Part shown: positions 41,085 through 51,400 of the stretch, in pieces
Numbering within the stretch: position 1 is the first letter of the stretch
How the letters are laid out: every line of letters starts with the position of its first letter
Source: an uncultured Bacteroidales bacterium
GTDB taxonomy: Bacteria > Bacteroidota > Bacteroidia > Bacteroidales > F082
Assembly (NCBI GenBank): GCA_900317055.1
Contig: ONFF01000006.1
Location: 62,001-126,000, forward strand
Reading direction: 5' to 3'
DNA: 64,000 nt
Position numbers and translations under genes: made by a program
Notes under the pieces: model-generated
Seen by the model: the letters and a program-made list of their open reading frames with translations, nothing else
Databases searched by the model: none
Told to the model about the DNA's origin: nothing

Positions 41085-42410
41085 CTAATCTTGGTATACT
41101 GGCTCTTTGGCATCGTCGTCCTCGTCGAAGCCTTTGTTGTATTGTTCATCGGAGTTCTTACGCTCCTGCTCGGCATAGTCCTGATATGCCTTGATAATCA
41201 GCTCGTAGTCCTTTTTCTTCTCTTCCAAATCCTGGATAAGGGCTTGTTTTGCCTCGACCTCTTTTTTCAATTCCTCAATCCTGGTGTCACGATTCTGATT
41301 GGCAACTTGATAGGCAACAATGTGTTTCCTCAAGTCCTCGATGACGATTTTCTTTCTGCGGGTGGCATCCTCAGCCGAGCTCAGTTTCATGGCTTCGCGA
41401 CGTATACCAGAGTTCAAGTCATCGCCTGCCAAAATCAATATGGCGACAACCCAAATCCAAAGCAGCAGGATGATGAGCGTTCCAATAGAGCCATACAACA
41501 CATTGTAACGAGAAAAGTTGGAAATATAGGAATTGAATCCAACTGTGCCAAGGATGAAAAGTGAAGTGGCGAGAATCGTTCCCGGGCTGAAAACGACAAA
41601 CTCGCGATATTTCTTACCATTTGCTCGCGGATGCTTGAGTTCCTTGCGATAATGTTCGTTAAACCTAACATTACCAAAATAATACAGCATGGAGATACCG
41701 ATGCTCAAGGCAAAGATGCCGACCACCCATCGCAACACGACGAACAGGAAAAAGGTGAACGAGCCCCATTCGATGATATTGCTATCCACCAAATACTTGA
41801 TAGCCGTGCCACCCAATGAAATCAGCAGCACCGAAATCACAATCAATATGCCAATAACGACAAGCATAATGAGGGCAAAAACACGTTGGATGATCCACCC
41901 TTTAAAGCCCAATCCTTTGGAGGTGACATAGTCGGCATACACATTCCGGAAGCCATTGAAGAAAGCCACGACACCGCCCGAACCGAAGACCAAGCACAAA
42001 ACGATACTGATGGAGAGCAAGCCGTCGTGCGGTTGGTTCATGATGCCGTCAATGGTCTCTTTCACGAAGTCGAGCGTCCCCGAGGGGATGAAGAAATCGT
42101 TAAGGAGCATCATCACTCGCTCATAGAGGTGGGGGATGGGAATATAGGGTATCAGCGTGAAAAAGAACAACACTAACGGGAACAGCGCCACAAAGAAGTT
42201 GAATGCCACACCCGCTGCTCGGTCGACCGTACGACCTTTTGTAAACGACTTGATAAAGTCAATCAATACGGTCAAAAGAGGGAGCTTGGTACCAGGAAAG
42301 CGAACCCGACGCAAGTAATTGTCGTCCTTGTTGTACCACTCCGTCACGGCCTTCACCTTAGCCTGAAACCATGTCTTCAGTTTACCGTCTTTTTTCTCTT
42401 TTTTGGACAT
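41085..42410 (-). CDS. YihY/virulence factor BrkB family membrane protein
   Basis: A 441-aa protein with about six membrane helices (VAFNFFVALFPLVLFFFTLI, LSISIVLCLVFGSGGVVAFF and others) in the YihY pattern, including the conserved DRAAGVAFNFFVA. After the membrane part the last 110 residues are a charged coiled coil (RRKKIVIEDLRKHIVAYQVA, ELKKEVEAKQALIQDLEEKK), an extension not in the short family members. The transport role is unproven. First gene before the flippase, with a TATTTTTG element at 42431-42438. Confidence 0.85.
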   Translation of the reverse strand: MSKKEKKDGKLKTWFQAKVKAVTEWYNKDDNYLRRVRFPGTKLPLLTVLIDFIKSFTKGRTVDRAAGVAFNFFVALFPLVLFFFTLIPYIPIPHLYERVMMLLNDFFIPSGTLDFVKETIDGIMNQPHDGLLSISIVLCLVFGSGGVVAFFNGFRNVYADYVTSKGLGFKGWIIQRVFALIMLVVIGILIVISVLLISLGGTAIKYLVDSNIIEWGSFTFFLFVVLRWVVGIFALSIGISMLYYFGNVRFNEHYRKELKHPRANGKKYREFVVFSPGTILATSLFILGTVGFNSYISNFSRYNVLYGSIGTLIILLLWIWVVAILILAGDDLNSGIRREAMKLSSAEDATRRKKIVIEDLRKHIVAYQVANQNRDTRIEELKKEVEAKQALIQDLEEKKKDYELIIKAYQDYAEQERKNSDEQYNKGFDEDDDAKEPVYQD

Positions 42411-42430
42411 AATTCCAATGAATTAAATTG

Positions 42431-42438
42431 CAAAAATA
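42431..42438 (-). promoter_or_regulatory. Bacteroidetes -7 promoter element of the yihY-flippase operon
   Basis: TATTTTTG on the minus strand, 20 bases before the ATG at 42410. It is divergent from the rseC element at 42469. Confidence 0.6.
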
Positions 42439-42468
42439 GTGGTTTTTGGTTGAATGGTGAAAAAAAAG

Positions 42469-42476
42469 TATTTTTG
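42469..42476 (+). promoter_or_regulatory. Bacteroidetes -7 promoter element of rseC (near-leaderless)
   Basis: TATTTTTG ends four bases before the ATG at 42481, so the transcript would have almost no leader. The longer in-frame start at 42454 would lie upstream of transcription and was rejected. Confidence 0.65.
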
Positions 42477-42480
42477 CGGC

Positions 42481-42897
42481 ATGAAAAACGCAGAAACCAT
42501 CTCCCATGAGGGTGTCGTCGCCAAAATCACCGACGACGAACTGGAAATCAAGATACTGGCACAGAGTGCCTGCGCAGCCTGCCATGCCAAAAGCGCATGC
42601 GGCATGGGCGAACAAGCCGAGAAGATCCTCACCGTGCCCCGTCCTAAAGGCAGGGACTTTGCCCTCAACCAAAAAGTCAATGTTAGAATGGCCATCGGAC
42701 AAGGCAACAAAGCGGCTATCTTAGCTTATCTAATCCCTATCGTTTTGCTTTTGGCCGTGCTTTTTGTCTGCTTAGGCCTAGGCATGAATGAAGGCCTCGC
42801 TGCCCTCGTCAGTATCGTTTCGCTTGTACCTTATTATATTGTGCTTTACCTGAAACGGGACAAACTCAAAAAACGGTTCGAGTACACCATCGAATAA
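42481..42897 (+). CDS. SoxR-reducing system protein RseC family
   Basis: A 138-aa membrane protein with the RseC cysteine cluster in QSACAACHAKSACGMG and a later transmembrane pair (AILAYLIPIVLLLAVLFVCL, then LVSIVSLVPYYIVLYL). RseC family proteins associate with Rnf complexes and may help reduce an Fe-S regulator or partner. In Bacteroidetes they often precede rnfB, as here. It has its own promoter, and the rnf genes follow from a second promoter. Confidence 0.88.
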   Translation: MKNAETISHEGVVAKITDDELEIKILAQSACAACHAKSACGMGEQAEKILTVPRPKGRDFALNQKVNVRMAIGQGNKAAILAYLIPIVLLLAVLFVCLGLGMNEGLAALVSIVSLVPYYIVLYLKRDKLKKRFEYTIE

Positions 42898-42937
42898 AAA
42901 ACCGAAAATTTTCCTTTGTCGAAAAAAGGAGTTTCCG

Positions 42938-42945
42938 TATTTTTG
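42938..42945 (+). promoter_or_regulatory. Promoter of the rnf operon
   Basis: TATTTTTG with TTG at 42916-42918, a 19-bp spacer, 39 bases before the rnfB ATG at 42985. Confidence 0.7.
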
Positions 42946-42984
42946 CAGGTTTAAAATTGAAAACAAACTCAAAATTCTATACAG

Positions 42985-43929
42985 ATGAGTAATACTTTAC
43001 TAATTTCCCTTGCGGTTCTCGGAATCCTAGGCGGCATCTTAGCCGTGGTTCTGTACATCGTGGCACAGAAGTTCAAGGTGGAAGAGAACCCTTTGATTGA
43101 TGAAGCGGAGGCCTGTCTGCCCGGCGCCAACTGCGGTGGCTGCGGCTTTGCAGGCTGCCGTGCCTTGGCCGAGGCTTGTGTGAAGCAAGCCGCCGAAAAA
43201 GGCAACATCGACGGACTGGCCTGTCCTGGCACCGACATGGGCAAGGTGGCCGCTGTCCTTGGGCTGACCGCTGGCACCTTCGAGCCTAAGATTGCCGTGG
43301 TGCGCTGCAACGGTAGCTGCCAGAACTCACCCGCCAAGGTGCATTATGAAGGCGCCGACATTTGCGCTTTCGCCAACACCCTATATGCTGGCGAAGGCGG
43401 CTGCTCGAAAGGCTGTCTTGGCCTCGGCGACTGCGTGAAGAAGTGTAACTTCGATGCGCTGCACATCGACAAGGAGACGGGACTGCCCGTCGTCGACCCC
43501 GACAAATGCGTGGGGTGCGGTGTGTGCGCCAAGACCTGCCCGCGTGGCATCATCGAAGTACGTCCGCGCGGCAAGAAAGACCGTCGCGTCTATGTATGCT
43601 GCGTCAACACCGACAAGGGTGCCTTGGTCGTCAAGAACTGCTCGGTGGGCTGCATCGGTTGCCAAAAGTGCTTGAAAGAATGTCCCTTCGAGGCTATCGA
43701 GATGCGCGGCAACCTCGCCTACATCGACCCGGCCAAGTGCAAGGCCTGTGGCAAGTGCGCCAAAGTCTGTCCTCGTGGCACCATTCACGCCATCAACTTC
43801 CCCGCTCCCAAGCCAGAAGCTCCAGCCTTACAAGATGCTGAACCCGCTGTGAAGCCCCAACCAAAACCGGAAGCACAGCCTGTGGAAGTGAAAACTGAAG
43901 TCAAACCCGAAAACACCGTCACAGCATGA
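42985..43929 (+). CDS. rnfB: Rnf complex subunit RnfB (ferredoxin-type)
   Basis: A 314-aa membrane-anchored Fe-S protein, the electron-entry subunit of the Rnf complex. After an N-terminal helix (LISLAVLGILGGILAVVLYI) come the RnfB Cys cluster (GANCGGCGFAGCRALAEACV) and several 4Fe-4S motifs: CVGCGVCAKTC, CIGCQKCLKEC and CKACGKCAKVC. The C-terminal 40 residues are a Pro/Glu/Lys-rich tail. It receives electrons from reduced ferredoxin and passes them on to NAD, coupled to Na+ or H+ movement. It overlaps rnfC by four bases. Confidence 0.95.
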   Translation: MSNTLLISLAVLGILGGILAVVLYIVAQKFKVEENPLIDEAEACLPGANCGGCGFAGCRALAEACVKQAAEKGNIDGLACPGTDMGKVAAVLGLTAGTFEPKIAVVRCNGSCQNSPAKVHYEGADICAFANTLYAGEGGCSKGCLGLGDCVKKCNFDALHIDKETGLPVVDPDKCVGCGVCAKTCPRGIIEVRPRGKKDRRVYVCCVNTDKGALVVKNCSVGCIGCQKCLKECPFEAIEMRGNLAYIDPAKCKACGKCAKVCPRGTIHAINFPAPKPEAPALQDAEPAVKPQPKPEAQPVEVKTEVKPENTVTA

Positions 43930-45278
43930 ACCCGATAAAGACTTTCAAAAAGGGTGGCGTACATCCGGAAGAGAACAAACTCTCGGCCGAGCTGCCCATA
44001 CAAGACTTTCCGATGCCCAAACAAATCATCGTCCCGCTGGGACAATGTCTTGGCGCACCGGCTGACTGCATCGTCAACAAAGGCGACCATGTGCTGACGG
44101 GTCAACTCATCGGCACAGCCAAAGGCTTTATCTCAGCCAATGTCCACTCCCCTGCCACTGGCACTGTCTCCAAAATCGATGTGGTAATGGATCATACGGG
44201 CTACTACAAGCCCGCCGTCTTCATCGATGTGGAACCCGACCAATGGGCTGAAGGCATCATCGAAACCGATAAACTGCTTACGGACATCAAGTTGGACTCC
44301 AAACAAATCATCGACAAAGTGAAGGAATGCGGCATCGTCGGCATGGGCGGCGCCACCTTCCCCACCCATGTCAAGCTGATGGTCCCCGAAGGTAAAAAAG
44401 CCGAATATGTCATCATCAACGCTGCCGAATGTGAGCCTTACCTGACCTGCGACTATCGCCTACTTTTGGAGAAGACCCAAGAGTTCCTCATGGGTGTCAA
44501 GATTCTTATGAAGGCCGTCAATACTAACAAAGGCATTATCGGCATCGAGCAAAACAAGATGAAAGCCATCGAATTACTCGATAAGACCATCAACGAGCAT
44601 AAAGATTTGTACGCTGGCATCGAGGTGCAGCCTTTGAAGACCAAATACCCGCAAGGCGGTGAAAAGCAAATCATCAAGGCCATCACCGGCCGCGAGGTGC
44701 CTTCGGGCAAGCTACCCATCGAGACGGGTTGCGTCGTAGTCAATGTGGCTTCGACCTACGCCGTCTATGAGGCCGTGCAGAAGAACAAGCCTTTGATTGA
44801 GCGTATCGTTACCGTCACGGGCAAGTCGGTCAAGAAGCCGGGCAACTTCCGCGTGCGTTTTGGCACCCCTGCCGACCTCCTCATCGAGGCCGCTGGCGGT
44901 CTGCCCGAGGACATCACCGATGTCATCAACGGTGGTCCTATGATGGGCAAATCTGTCTCCGTCACCAACTTCCCGTGCATCAAAGGCACATCGGGCATTC
45001 TGCTAATGACCCTCAAGGAAGCCCAAGACCGTCGACAGACCAACTGCATCCGCTGCGGTCGTTGCGCAGGTGCTTGCCCGATGGGATTGCAGCCCTTCCT
45101 GCTCCACAAGGTGGCCAAGCAGAACAATTTCGACGAGACCGAGAAGAACCACATCATGGACTGCATCGAATGCGGTTCCTGCGAGTTCACCTGTCCCGCC
45201 AACATCCCGCTGCTCGACTACATCCGTTACGGCAAGGCCAAGACCGGCGCCATCATCCGTGCGCGTAATCAGAAATAA
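43926..45278 (+). CDS. rnfC: Rnf complex subunit RnfC
   Basis: A 450-aa peripheral subunit that binds NADH and FMN. The N-terminal part has GGVHPEENKLSAELPIQDFP and GMGGATFPTHVKLMVPEGKK, followed by the nucleotide region NAAECEPYLTCDYRLLLEKT. The C-terminal 80 residues carry two 4Fe-4S motifs, CIRCGRCAGACPMGL and CIECGSCEFTCPANI. Motifs and order match RnfC. It overlaps rnfB and is separated from rnfD by about 96 bp containing a repeat. Confidence 0.95.
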   Translation: MNPIKTFKKGGVHPEENKLSAELPIQDFPMPKQIIVPLGQCLGAPADCIVNKGDHVLTGQLIGTAKGFISANVHSPATGTVSKIDVVMDHTGYYKPAVFIDVEPDQWAEGIIETDKLLTDIKLDSKQIIDKVKECGIVGMGGATFPTHVKLMVPEGKKAEYVIINAAECEPYLTCDYRLLLEKTQEFLMGVKILMKAVNTNKGIIGIEQNKMKAIELLDKTINEHKDLYAGIEVQPLKTKYPQGGEKQIIKAITGREVPSGKLPIETGCVVVNVASTYAVYEAVQKNKPLIERIVTVTGKSVKKPGNFRVRFGTPADLLIEAAGGLPEDITDVINGGPMMGKSVSVTNFPCIKGTSGILLMTLKEAQDRRQTNCIRCGRCAGACPMGLQPFLLHKVAKQNNFDETEKNHIMDCIECGSCEFTCPANIPLLDYIRYGKAKTGAIIRARNQK

Positions 45279-45280
45279 GC

Positions 45281-45344
45281 CATCAGCTGTCAGCTATCAG
45301 CTAGGTCAGCGCTTGCTGAAAGCTGATTGCTGAGAGCTGAAAGC
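45281..45344. repeat. Small repeat of CAGCT/AGCTGA units between rnfC and rnfD
   Basis: Direct and inverted AGCTGTCAGCTATCAGCT and GCTGAAAGCTGATTGCTGAG-type units pair with one another. It looks like a dispersed intergenic repeat that inserted between two genes usually close together. Confidence 0.65.
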
Positions 45345-45374
45345 CAAAATACTAAACGATTAAACATTTCAACA

Positions 45375-46370
45375 ATGAATAAATACACAATATCCGGTTC
45401 GCCGCATGTGCATTCGACGGAAAACACGAGGAAAATCATGTATCGTGTGCTCCTCGCCTTGCTTCCCGCCTTGCTTGTGGCCATTTACTATTTCGGCTGG
45501 TATGCCCTTCGCCTGACCCTCATCACGATGGCCACCTGCATGCTAACCGAATGGCTCATTCAGAAATTCCTTATCAAAGGTCCCTTGACCATCAACGACG
45601 GTTCGGCCGCACTGACGGGTCTCTTGTTGGCCTTCAATGTGCCTGCCAACCTTCCCATCTGGATGGCCATCGTGGGTAGTGTTGTCGCCATCGGCATCGG
45701 CAAGATGGCTTTCGGTGGCTTGGGCAAGAACCCCTTCAACCCCGCCTTGGTAGGCCGTGTGTTCATGCTTGTGTCGTTCCCGACCGCCATGACCACCTGG
45801 CCGCAGGCCGCACCTATCTTTGACAAAGGCTTCTTCGCCGACGCTGTTACGGGTCCCACACCGCTCGGCATCCTGAAAGAAGCTGGTGTCGGCTCGTTGG
45901 CCGAAACTGGCAACCTGCAGTTCCTTGACATGGTTTTAGGTAACCGTGGCGGTGCCTTCGGCGAGGTCTGTGCCATCGCCTTGTTGCTTGGTGCCATCTA
46001 CCTCATCTGCCGTAAAGTCATCGACATCTGGACACCGTTGAGCATCCTGCTCACCGTGTTCATCTTCACGGGTATCTGCTACCTCATCAACCCAGCCCAA
46101 TACATTGCTCCTTGGTATCATCTGGTGTATGGCGGTCTCATCCTCGGTGCTTTCTTCATGGCTACCGATATGGTGACCTCCCCGATGACAGTACGAGGCA
46201 AGCTCTTGTTCGGCTTTGGCATCGGCGCCATCACGGTCATCATTCGTCTGTGGGGTGCCTATCCCGAGGGCGTGTCGTTCGCCATCTTGATTATGAACGC
46301 TTTCACGCCACTCATCAACAAGGCTTTCAAGCCCAAAGTTTTCGGTGTTGTCAAACCCTCTAAAAACTAA
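45375..46370 (+). CDS. rnfD: Rnf complex subunit RnfD
   Basis: A 331-aa integral membrane subunit with about eight helices and a covalently bound FMN. The attachment motif is near DAVTGPTPLGIL, where the threonine is the predicted linkage site. Further signatures are GGLGKNPFNPALVGRVFMLV near the middle and a C-terminal helix FAILIMNAFTPLINKAF. The start at 45375 was preferred because upstream codons from 45327 run through the repeat region. It is followed by rnfG after 5 bp. Confidence 0.93.
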   Translation: MNKYTISGSPHVHSTENTRKIMYRVLLALLPALLVAIYYFGWYALRLTLITMATCMLTEWLIQKFLIKGPLTINDGSAALTGLLLAFNVPANLPIWMAIVGSVVAIGIGKMAFGGLGKNPFNPALVGRVFMLVSFPTAMTTWPQAAPIFDKGFFADAVTGPTPLGILKEAGVGSLAETGNLQFLDMVLGNRGGAFGEVCAIALLLGAIYLICRKVIDIWTPLSILLTVFIFTGICYLINPAQYIAPWYHLVYGGLILGAFFMATDMVTSPMTVRGKLLFGFGIGAITVIIRLWGAYPEGVSFAILIMNAFTPLINKAFKPKVFGVVKPSKN

Positions 46371-46375
46371 TCGCC

Positions 46376-47050
46376 ATGGCAAAGAAACCATCCACTTTAA
46401 TTAATATGCTCGTTGCCCTGCTCGTCATCGCAGCGGTGTCGGGCGGCGTGCTCGGCTTGGTTTATGGCGTGACCAAAGACACCATCGCCCAAGTCGACCA
46501 GAAGAAGAACGAAGCAGCCATCCAAGCCGTGTTGCCGCTTGATGGAGAAATCACTTATAAGGCTGACACGATTCGATACACCTATGAAGGTGTCGACATG
46601 ACCTTCCCCTGCAACCTCGCTTTTGACGCCAATGGCAACTTTAAAGGTGCTGCCGTCAAGACCAGCGAAGGCGGCTTCGGTGGCAAGATCGAAATGATGG
46701 TCGGCTTCCTCGCCGATGGCACCATCAAAGGTACCTCGGTGCTGTCGCACAGCGAGACCCCAGGCCTCGGTGCCAACATGACGGGTAAGTTCAAGGACCA
46801 ATTTGTCGACAAGAACCCCAGCGGCTTCAAGCTGATCGTCAAGAAAGACGGCGGCGATGTCGACGCCATCACCGCGGCCACCATCACCTCGAGAGCCTTC
46901 TCGAAGGCTGTCGATAAGGCTTACCAAGCCTTCATGGCCAACAAGGCACAATTCATGAACAACGCTCCCGCCAAGGAAGCAGCTCCCGTTATGGAAGAGG
47001 CTCCCGCTGAGGAGAACAATGAAACGGAAGGAGGACAAAGCAATGAGTAA
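46376..47050 (+). CDS. rnfG: Rnf complex subunit RnfG
   Basis: A 224-aa protein with one N-terminal helix (LVALLVIAAVSGGVLGLVYG) and a periplasmic FMN-binding domain: SHSETPGLGANM and DAITAATITSRAF, whose threonine is the site of covalent FMN attachment. It passes electrons within the membrane part of Rnf. The C-terminus is an acidic extension. The gene overlaps rnfE by eight bases. Confidence 0.93.
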   Translation: MAKKPSTLINMLVALLVIAAVSGGVLGLVYGVTKDTIAQVDQKKNEAAIQAVLPLDGEITYKADTIRYTYEGVDMTFPCNLAFDANGNFKGAAVKTSEGGFGGKIEMMVGFLADGTIKGTSVLSHSETPGLGANMTGKFKDQFVDKNPSGFKLIVKKDGGDVDAITAATITSRAFSKAVDKAYQAFMANKAQFMNNAPAKEAAPVMEEAPAEENNETEGGQSNE

Positions 47051-47636
47051 CAACCTGCAAACCTTTACCAAAGGCCTTATCAAAGAAAACCCCATCCTGG
47101 TGTTGCTATTGGGCTGCTGCCCAACCTTGGCAACGACCACCAGTGCCATCAATGGCATGTCGATGGGTTTGGCCACCACCTTCGTGTTGGTGCTGTCGAA
47201 CATCTTCATCTCCCTGCTGAAGGGTTTCATCCCCGACAAGGTGCGTATCCCCTGCTTCATCGTGGTCATCGCCTCCTTCGTGACGGTGGTGCAACTCGTC
47301 ATGCAGGCTTATGTACCCGACATCTATGAGACCCTCGGTCTCTTCATCCCCCTCATTGTGGTGAACTGCATCGTGCTGGGTCGCGCTGAGGCTTTTGCCT
47401 CGAAGAACCCCGTGTGGCCTTCACTGTTGGACGGCCTTGGCATGGGCTTAGGCTTCACCCTCGCCCTGACCCTGTTGGGCTGCATCCGTGAGTTTCTCGG
47501 CAGTGGCTCCATCTTCGGCCTTACCATCCTGCCCGAGACGGCCAACATCCTGGTGTTCATCCTGCCTCCTGGTGCCTTCATCTGCCTCGGCTTCGTTATC
47601 GCTATCGTCAACAAACTCAAAAAAGAAAGTCACTAA
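47043..47636 (+). CDS. rnfE: Rnf complex subunit RnfE
   Basis: A 197-aa integral membrane subunit with six helices (for example ENPILVLLLGCCPTLATTTS, MGLATTFVLVLSNIFISLLK, LLDGLGMGLGFTLALTLLGC). The conserved CCP and NCIVLGRAEAFA segments are typical of RnfE, which forms the membrane channel with RnfA around an Fe-S cluster. It overlaps the rnfG stop by eight bases and is followed by rnfA after 3 bp. Confidence 0.93.
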   Translation: MSNNLQTFTKGLIKENPILVLLLGCCPTLATTTSAINGMSMGLATTFVLVLSNIFISLLKGFIPDKVRIPCFIVVIASFVTVVQLVMQAYVPDIYETLGLFIPLIVVNCIVLGRAEAFASKNPVWPSLLDGLGMGLGFTLALTLLGCIREFLGSGSIFGLTILPETANILVFILPPGAFICLGFVIAIVNKLKKESH

Positions 47637-47639
47637 GCC

Positions 47640-48239
47640 ATGAAATACCTCATCATTATCTTATCGACCATCTTGGTCAACAATGTGATCTTCTCCCAGT
47701 TCCTGGGTATCTGCCCCTTCTTGGGTACCTCTAAGAAGACCTCGACCGCATTGGGTATGGGCGCAGCCGTCATCTTCGTGTTGACCCTGGCCACCCTCGT
47801 GACATGGCTGACGAACCAGTACATCCTGATTCCCTTGAAGCTGACTTTCTTGCAGACCATCACCTTCATCCTCATCATCGCTGCTTTGGTGCAGATGGTG
47901 GAGATCATCCTGAAGAAAATCAGTCCGTCATTATACACTGCCTTGGGTGTGTTCCTGCCGCTGATTACGACCAACTGCGCCGTCCTTGGCGTGTCGCTGA
48001 CCGTGGTCACCAAGGAGTTCAACTATGGTGGTGTGGCCCACATGTTGAGCCTCGGCGAGTCCATCGTCTATGCCGTCGGCATCGCCCTCGGCTTCGCCAT
48101 GGCTTTGGTCATCTTCGCTGGCATCCGTGAGCACATCGACCTGATGGAGCCTCCCAAGGGCATGAAGGGTACCCCTATCGCCCTGATTACCGCCGGCATC
48201 TTGGCCTTGGCGTTCATGGGATTCACGGGGATTGTGTGA
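47640..48239 (+). CDS. rnfA: Rnf complex subunit RnfA
   Basis: A 199-aa integral membrane subunit with six helices and the motifs NNVIFSQFLGICPFLGTSKK and LITTNCAVLGVSLTVVTKEF, whose cysteines ligand the Fe-S cluster shared with RnfE. The C-terminal GTPIALITAGILALAFMGF is typical. Last gene of the operon. A strong terminator follows at 48333. Confidence 0.93.
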   Translation: MKYLIIILSTILVNNVIFSQFLGICPFLGTSKKTSTALGMGAAVIFVLTLATLVTWLTNQYILIPLKLTFLQTITFILIIAALVQMVEIILKKISPSLYTALGVFLPLITTNCAVLGVSLTVVTKEFNYGGVAHMLSLGESIVYAVGIALGFAMALVIFAGIREHIDLMEPPKGMKGTPIALITAGILALAFMGFTGIV

Positions 48240-48332
48240 TCTGTGATATGGATGGCCTATACGGCCATGCGTAAAAGCAGGGACTCACGTCGCCTGCTTA
48301 CTGATGTGTCGTCCCTATGGGACTAAACTGAT

Positions 48333-48362
48333 AAAAAGAGCTGCCATTTGGTGGCTCTTTTT
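48333..48362 (+). terminator. Rho-independent terminator of the rnf operon
   Basis: AAAAAGAGC pairs with GCTCTTTTT, with a further CCA/TGG pairing towards the loop, ending in a T run. Upstream, 48250-48320 holds two further small hairpins (ATGGCC/GGCCAT and AAGCAGG/CCTGCTT) and no gene. Confidence 0.85.
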
Positions 48363-48405
48363 GCATTTGATAAACATTTTTTCCTAGTTTTTTCCAAGAA
48401 AGTTG

Positions 48406-48413
48406 TACTTTTA
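48406..48413 (+). promoter_or_regulatory. Near-consensus -7 element of the first C25 gene
   Basis: TACTTTTA differs from TAnnTTTG only at the last base, 38 bases before the ATG at 48451. The longer in-frame start at 48403 overlaps it and was rejected. Confidence 0.5.
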
Positions 48414-48450
48414 CAGCCTCATTTTGTGGTTATTACAAAAACGCTCTAAT

Positions 48451-51400
48451 ATGAAACGCTGTTCTATTGCTCTCATACTCTTGATGGTTATTCCGTTCTT
48501 CGCCATTGGGCAAACCTTCACCATCACCTCTTCTGACCGTGGCCACATCAGTCTCCACTTCGAATTGAACGACTTCCGCGTCGACACCATCAACCTCGAA
48601 GGTGAGCTGATGCACACCATATCCAGCAAAGGCATCGTCATGCCTAACGACTACGGTCTACCCGACCTGCCCTCCTTCAACCGCTTCATCGCCGTACCTC
48701 AAGGCGCAAAAGCCATTGTAGAGGTCAGGACAAGACGCGACGAAGTACTCTCTGGCATCAACATCGCGCCCTCCGACGGTAGCCAAGCCGAAAACGATGC
48801 CCAACGACCTTTCTTCAAAGACCCGAAAGTATATGCCAACAACGCTTTCTACCCTTCTGAAGCCGTGATAGCCACCGAACCGCAATCGCTTCGAGGAGTG
48901 GATGCCATACACCTCGGTGTTTGTCCCATGCAATTCAACCCCATGACGAAAGAGCTCTCCGTTCACCGCCAAATCGACATCGACATCCGTTTTGAAGGCG
49001 GCAATGGGCATTTTGGCGACGACCGTTTGCGCTCACGCTACTGGGACCCCATCCTAAGAAACAACATCCTCAACTATGAGTGTTTGGAGCCCATAGACTA
49101 CGATGCACGGATGCAGCAATGGACACAACCCCGAACCACTGGCTGCGAATACCTCATCCTCACACCCGACAACGATGCCTACTATAATGCAGGAAAAGAA
49201 CTTGCTGACTACCGCAACAAACAAGGCATCCTAACCAAAGTGATGCGCGTCACCGAGACAAACGCTTACGATCAACTCACGCTAAGACAATGGTTCAGAG
49301 ACATCTACGCAAATTGGGATATTCCTCCTGCGGCCATCTGTATCCTCGGCAAGAGTGGTGACGACCTTCAACAATATGTGCCAGGCTATCGTACACTGCA
49401 TCCTAAAGATAATTTCATCATCTCCGACAACCCTTACGCTGACATCAACGACGACCATTTGCCTGATATCTGCTTTTCACGCATTCTCGTCCAAAACGAG
49501 TCGGAGCTCCCAATCATTATGGGCAAACTCTATGAATACGAATACACCAATGTGGTCACTGACCCGTATTATTACGAACATCCCTTGACAGCGGCGGGAT
49601 GGCAAGACAACAAATGGTTCCAAATTACCATAGCGACCATCAGTGGCTACTTGACCCAACACGGCAAGACACCAGAACGAATCAACGAGATTTACAGTGG
49701 AACTCAAGGCCCTGACTGGTCGACAGCACCCGGCACCAACTCCGTAGTCAGCTACTTTGGCCCAGAAGGTGTCGGCTACATTCCAGCCACACCTGACGAA
49801 CTTGGGGGCTGGACTGGTGGCAATGCACAACAAGTCATCCGGGCCATCAACCACGGTTGCTACCTCATCCAACACCGCGACCATGGATGGAACGCCCATT
49901 GGTATCAACCCGAGATTCACACCACCGACTTTGGCGAAATCTACAACATAGACAAACTCACCTACCTCATCTCAGTCAACTGCCGCACAGGCATGTACGA
50001 CAATTCTGGCGGCTGTTTCATAGAATCCTTACTGCGTATGACCCGAGACGGGCAAAATGCCGGCATCATGGGTGCCATCGGCCCTGTCGGACAGACCTAT
50101 TCCTATGCCAACGACATCTTCCTTTGGGGCGTTTGGGACCTCTTTGACCCGACCTTCCTCCCAGAATACGGCCCCTTCGCCGACCATTTTGACTCATGGA
50201 TGCCCGCCTTTGCATGCGTCTCGGGAAAGTACTTCCTTGACACCCATGTTTTTCCTAGCACCGACGACAACATGTGCTCCACAACTAACAACACATTCCA
50301 CACCTTTGGTGATGCCTTCATTAGGTTGTTCACCGAGGTGCCTCAACCTATCACTGCCACACATGATGAGAGCATACAATGCTTCTCACCTTTCCACCTC
50401 ACCGCCCCCGAAGGCTCACTGATTGCATTGTCAACATACACGAACAGGCAATGGCACATCGTGGCCACTGCCATTGGTACAGGAGAAGAACAAACTATTA
50501 CCGTTTTAGAAAATATCCCCATTGGTACAATCCATCTCACCATCACGGGAGAGAATCTCATTCGTTGGGAAGAAGACATCCCTTTGGAACCTTTCAATAG
50601 ACCTTTCGTCGTAATTGACAACATTGCCTTGAACGGAGGTGAACTCACGCAACACTACAACCAGTCCATCGTTGCTGACATCAATGTCACCAATGTGGGA
50701 TTGCAAGACTGCGACGGTGGCACGGTCAGCATGACCTCCGATTCACAGTTGCTGACCATCTCACAAGGCGAAACCTCATTTGATGCCCTAGCGTCGAACG
50801 CGAGCCAATTCATCAGTGATGCGTTCCAATTTGCACTTAGCGACAGTATTCACGACAGGACGCATATTCCCTTCACCCTCACTACTCATTTTGGCGACGA
50901 GGACTATTCACAAGCATACGAAATCGAAGTGCTTTCCCCTAATATCACGGCTGAGCTCATCAACATTAACGACTCGCAGGGCAACAACAATGGTCGACTC
51001 GATCCAGGCGAATATGCTAGCCTCACCTTCCGCCTCACTAACACCGGCCACTATCCAGCCGATAGTCCCCGTATCTCCTTGAGCAACAACGAAGGTCACA
51101 TCCGTGTCATATCACCCGAAACGCCCATCAACGACTTGGAAATTGACGAATCTGCCGAGGTCACTTTCGACATCTATGTCGAGTATGCTGCAGGCGAAGT
51201 GTCATTTGTTCATCTCATGGTCCATTCCACCATTAACAACCTAAAAATACATCAAGATATACTTTGTGAAATGGGGTTTGTGACGGACAGCTTCGAACAC
51301 GGCGTTTTCGATCCTGCCTATTGGACCAACGACCCACAGCATCCCTGGACTATCACCACAACACATCCCTACCATGGAACTCACTGCGCCATGTCGGGCG

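Noticed and set aside
46397-47302. A 301-codon minus-strand frame across rnfG and rnfE
   Set aside because: The plus strand carries conserved Rnf motifs and the frame is a codon-bias shadow.
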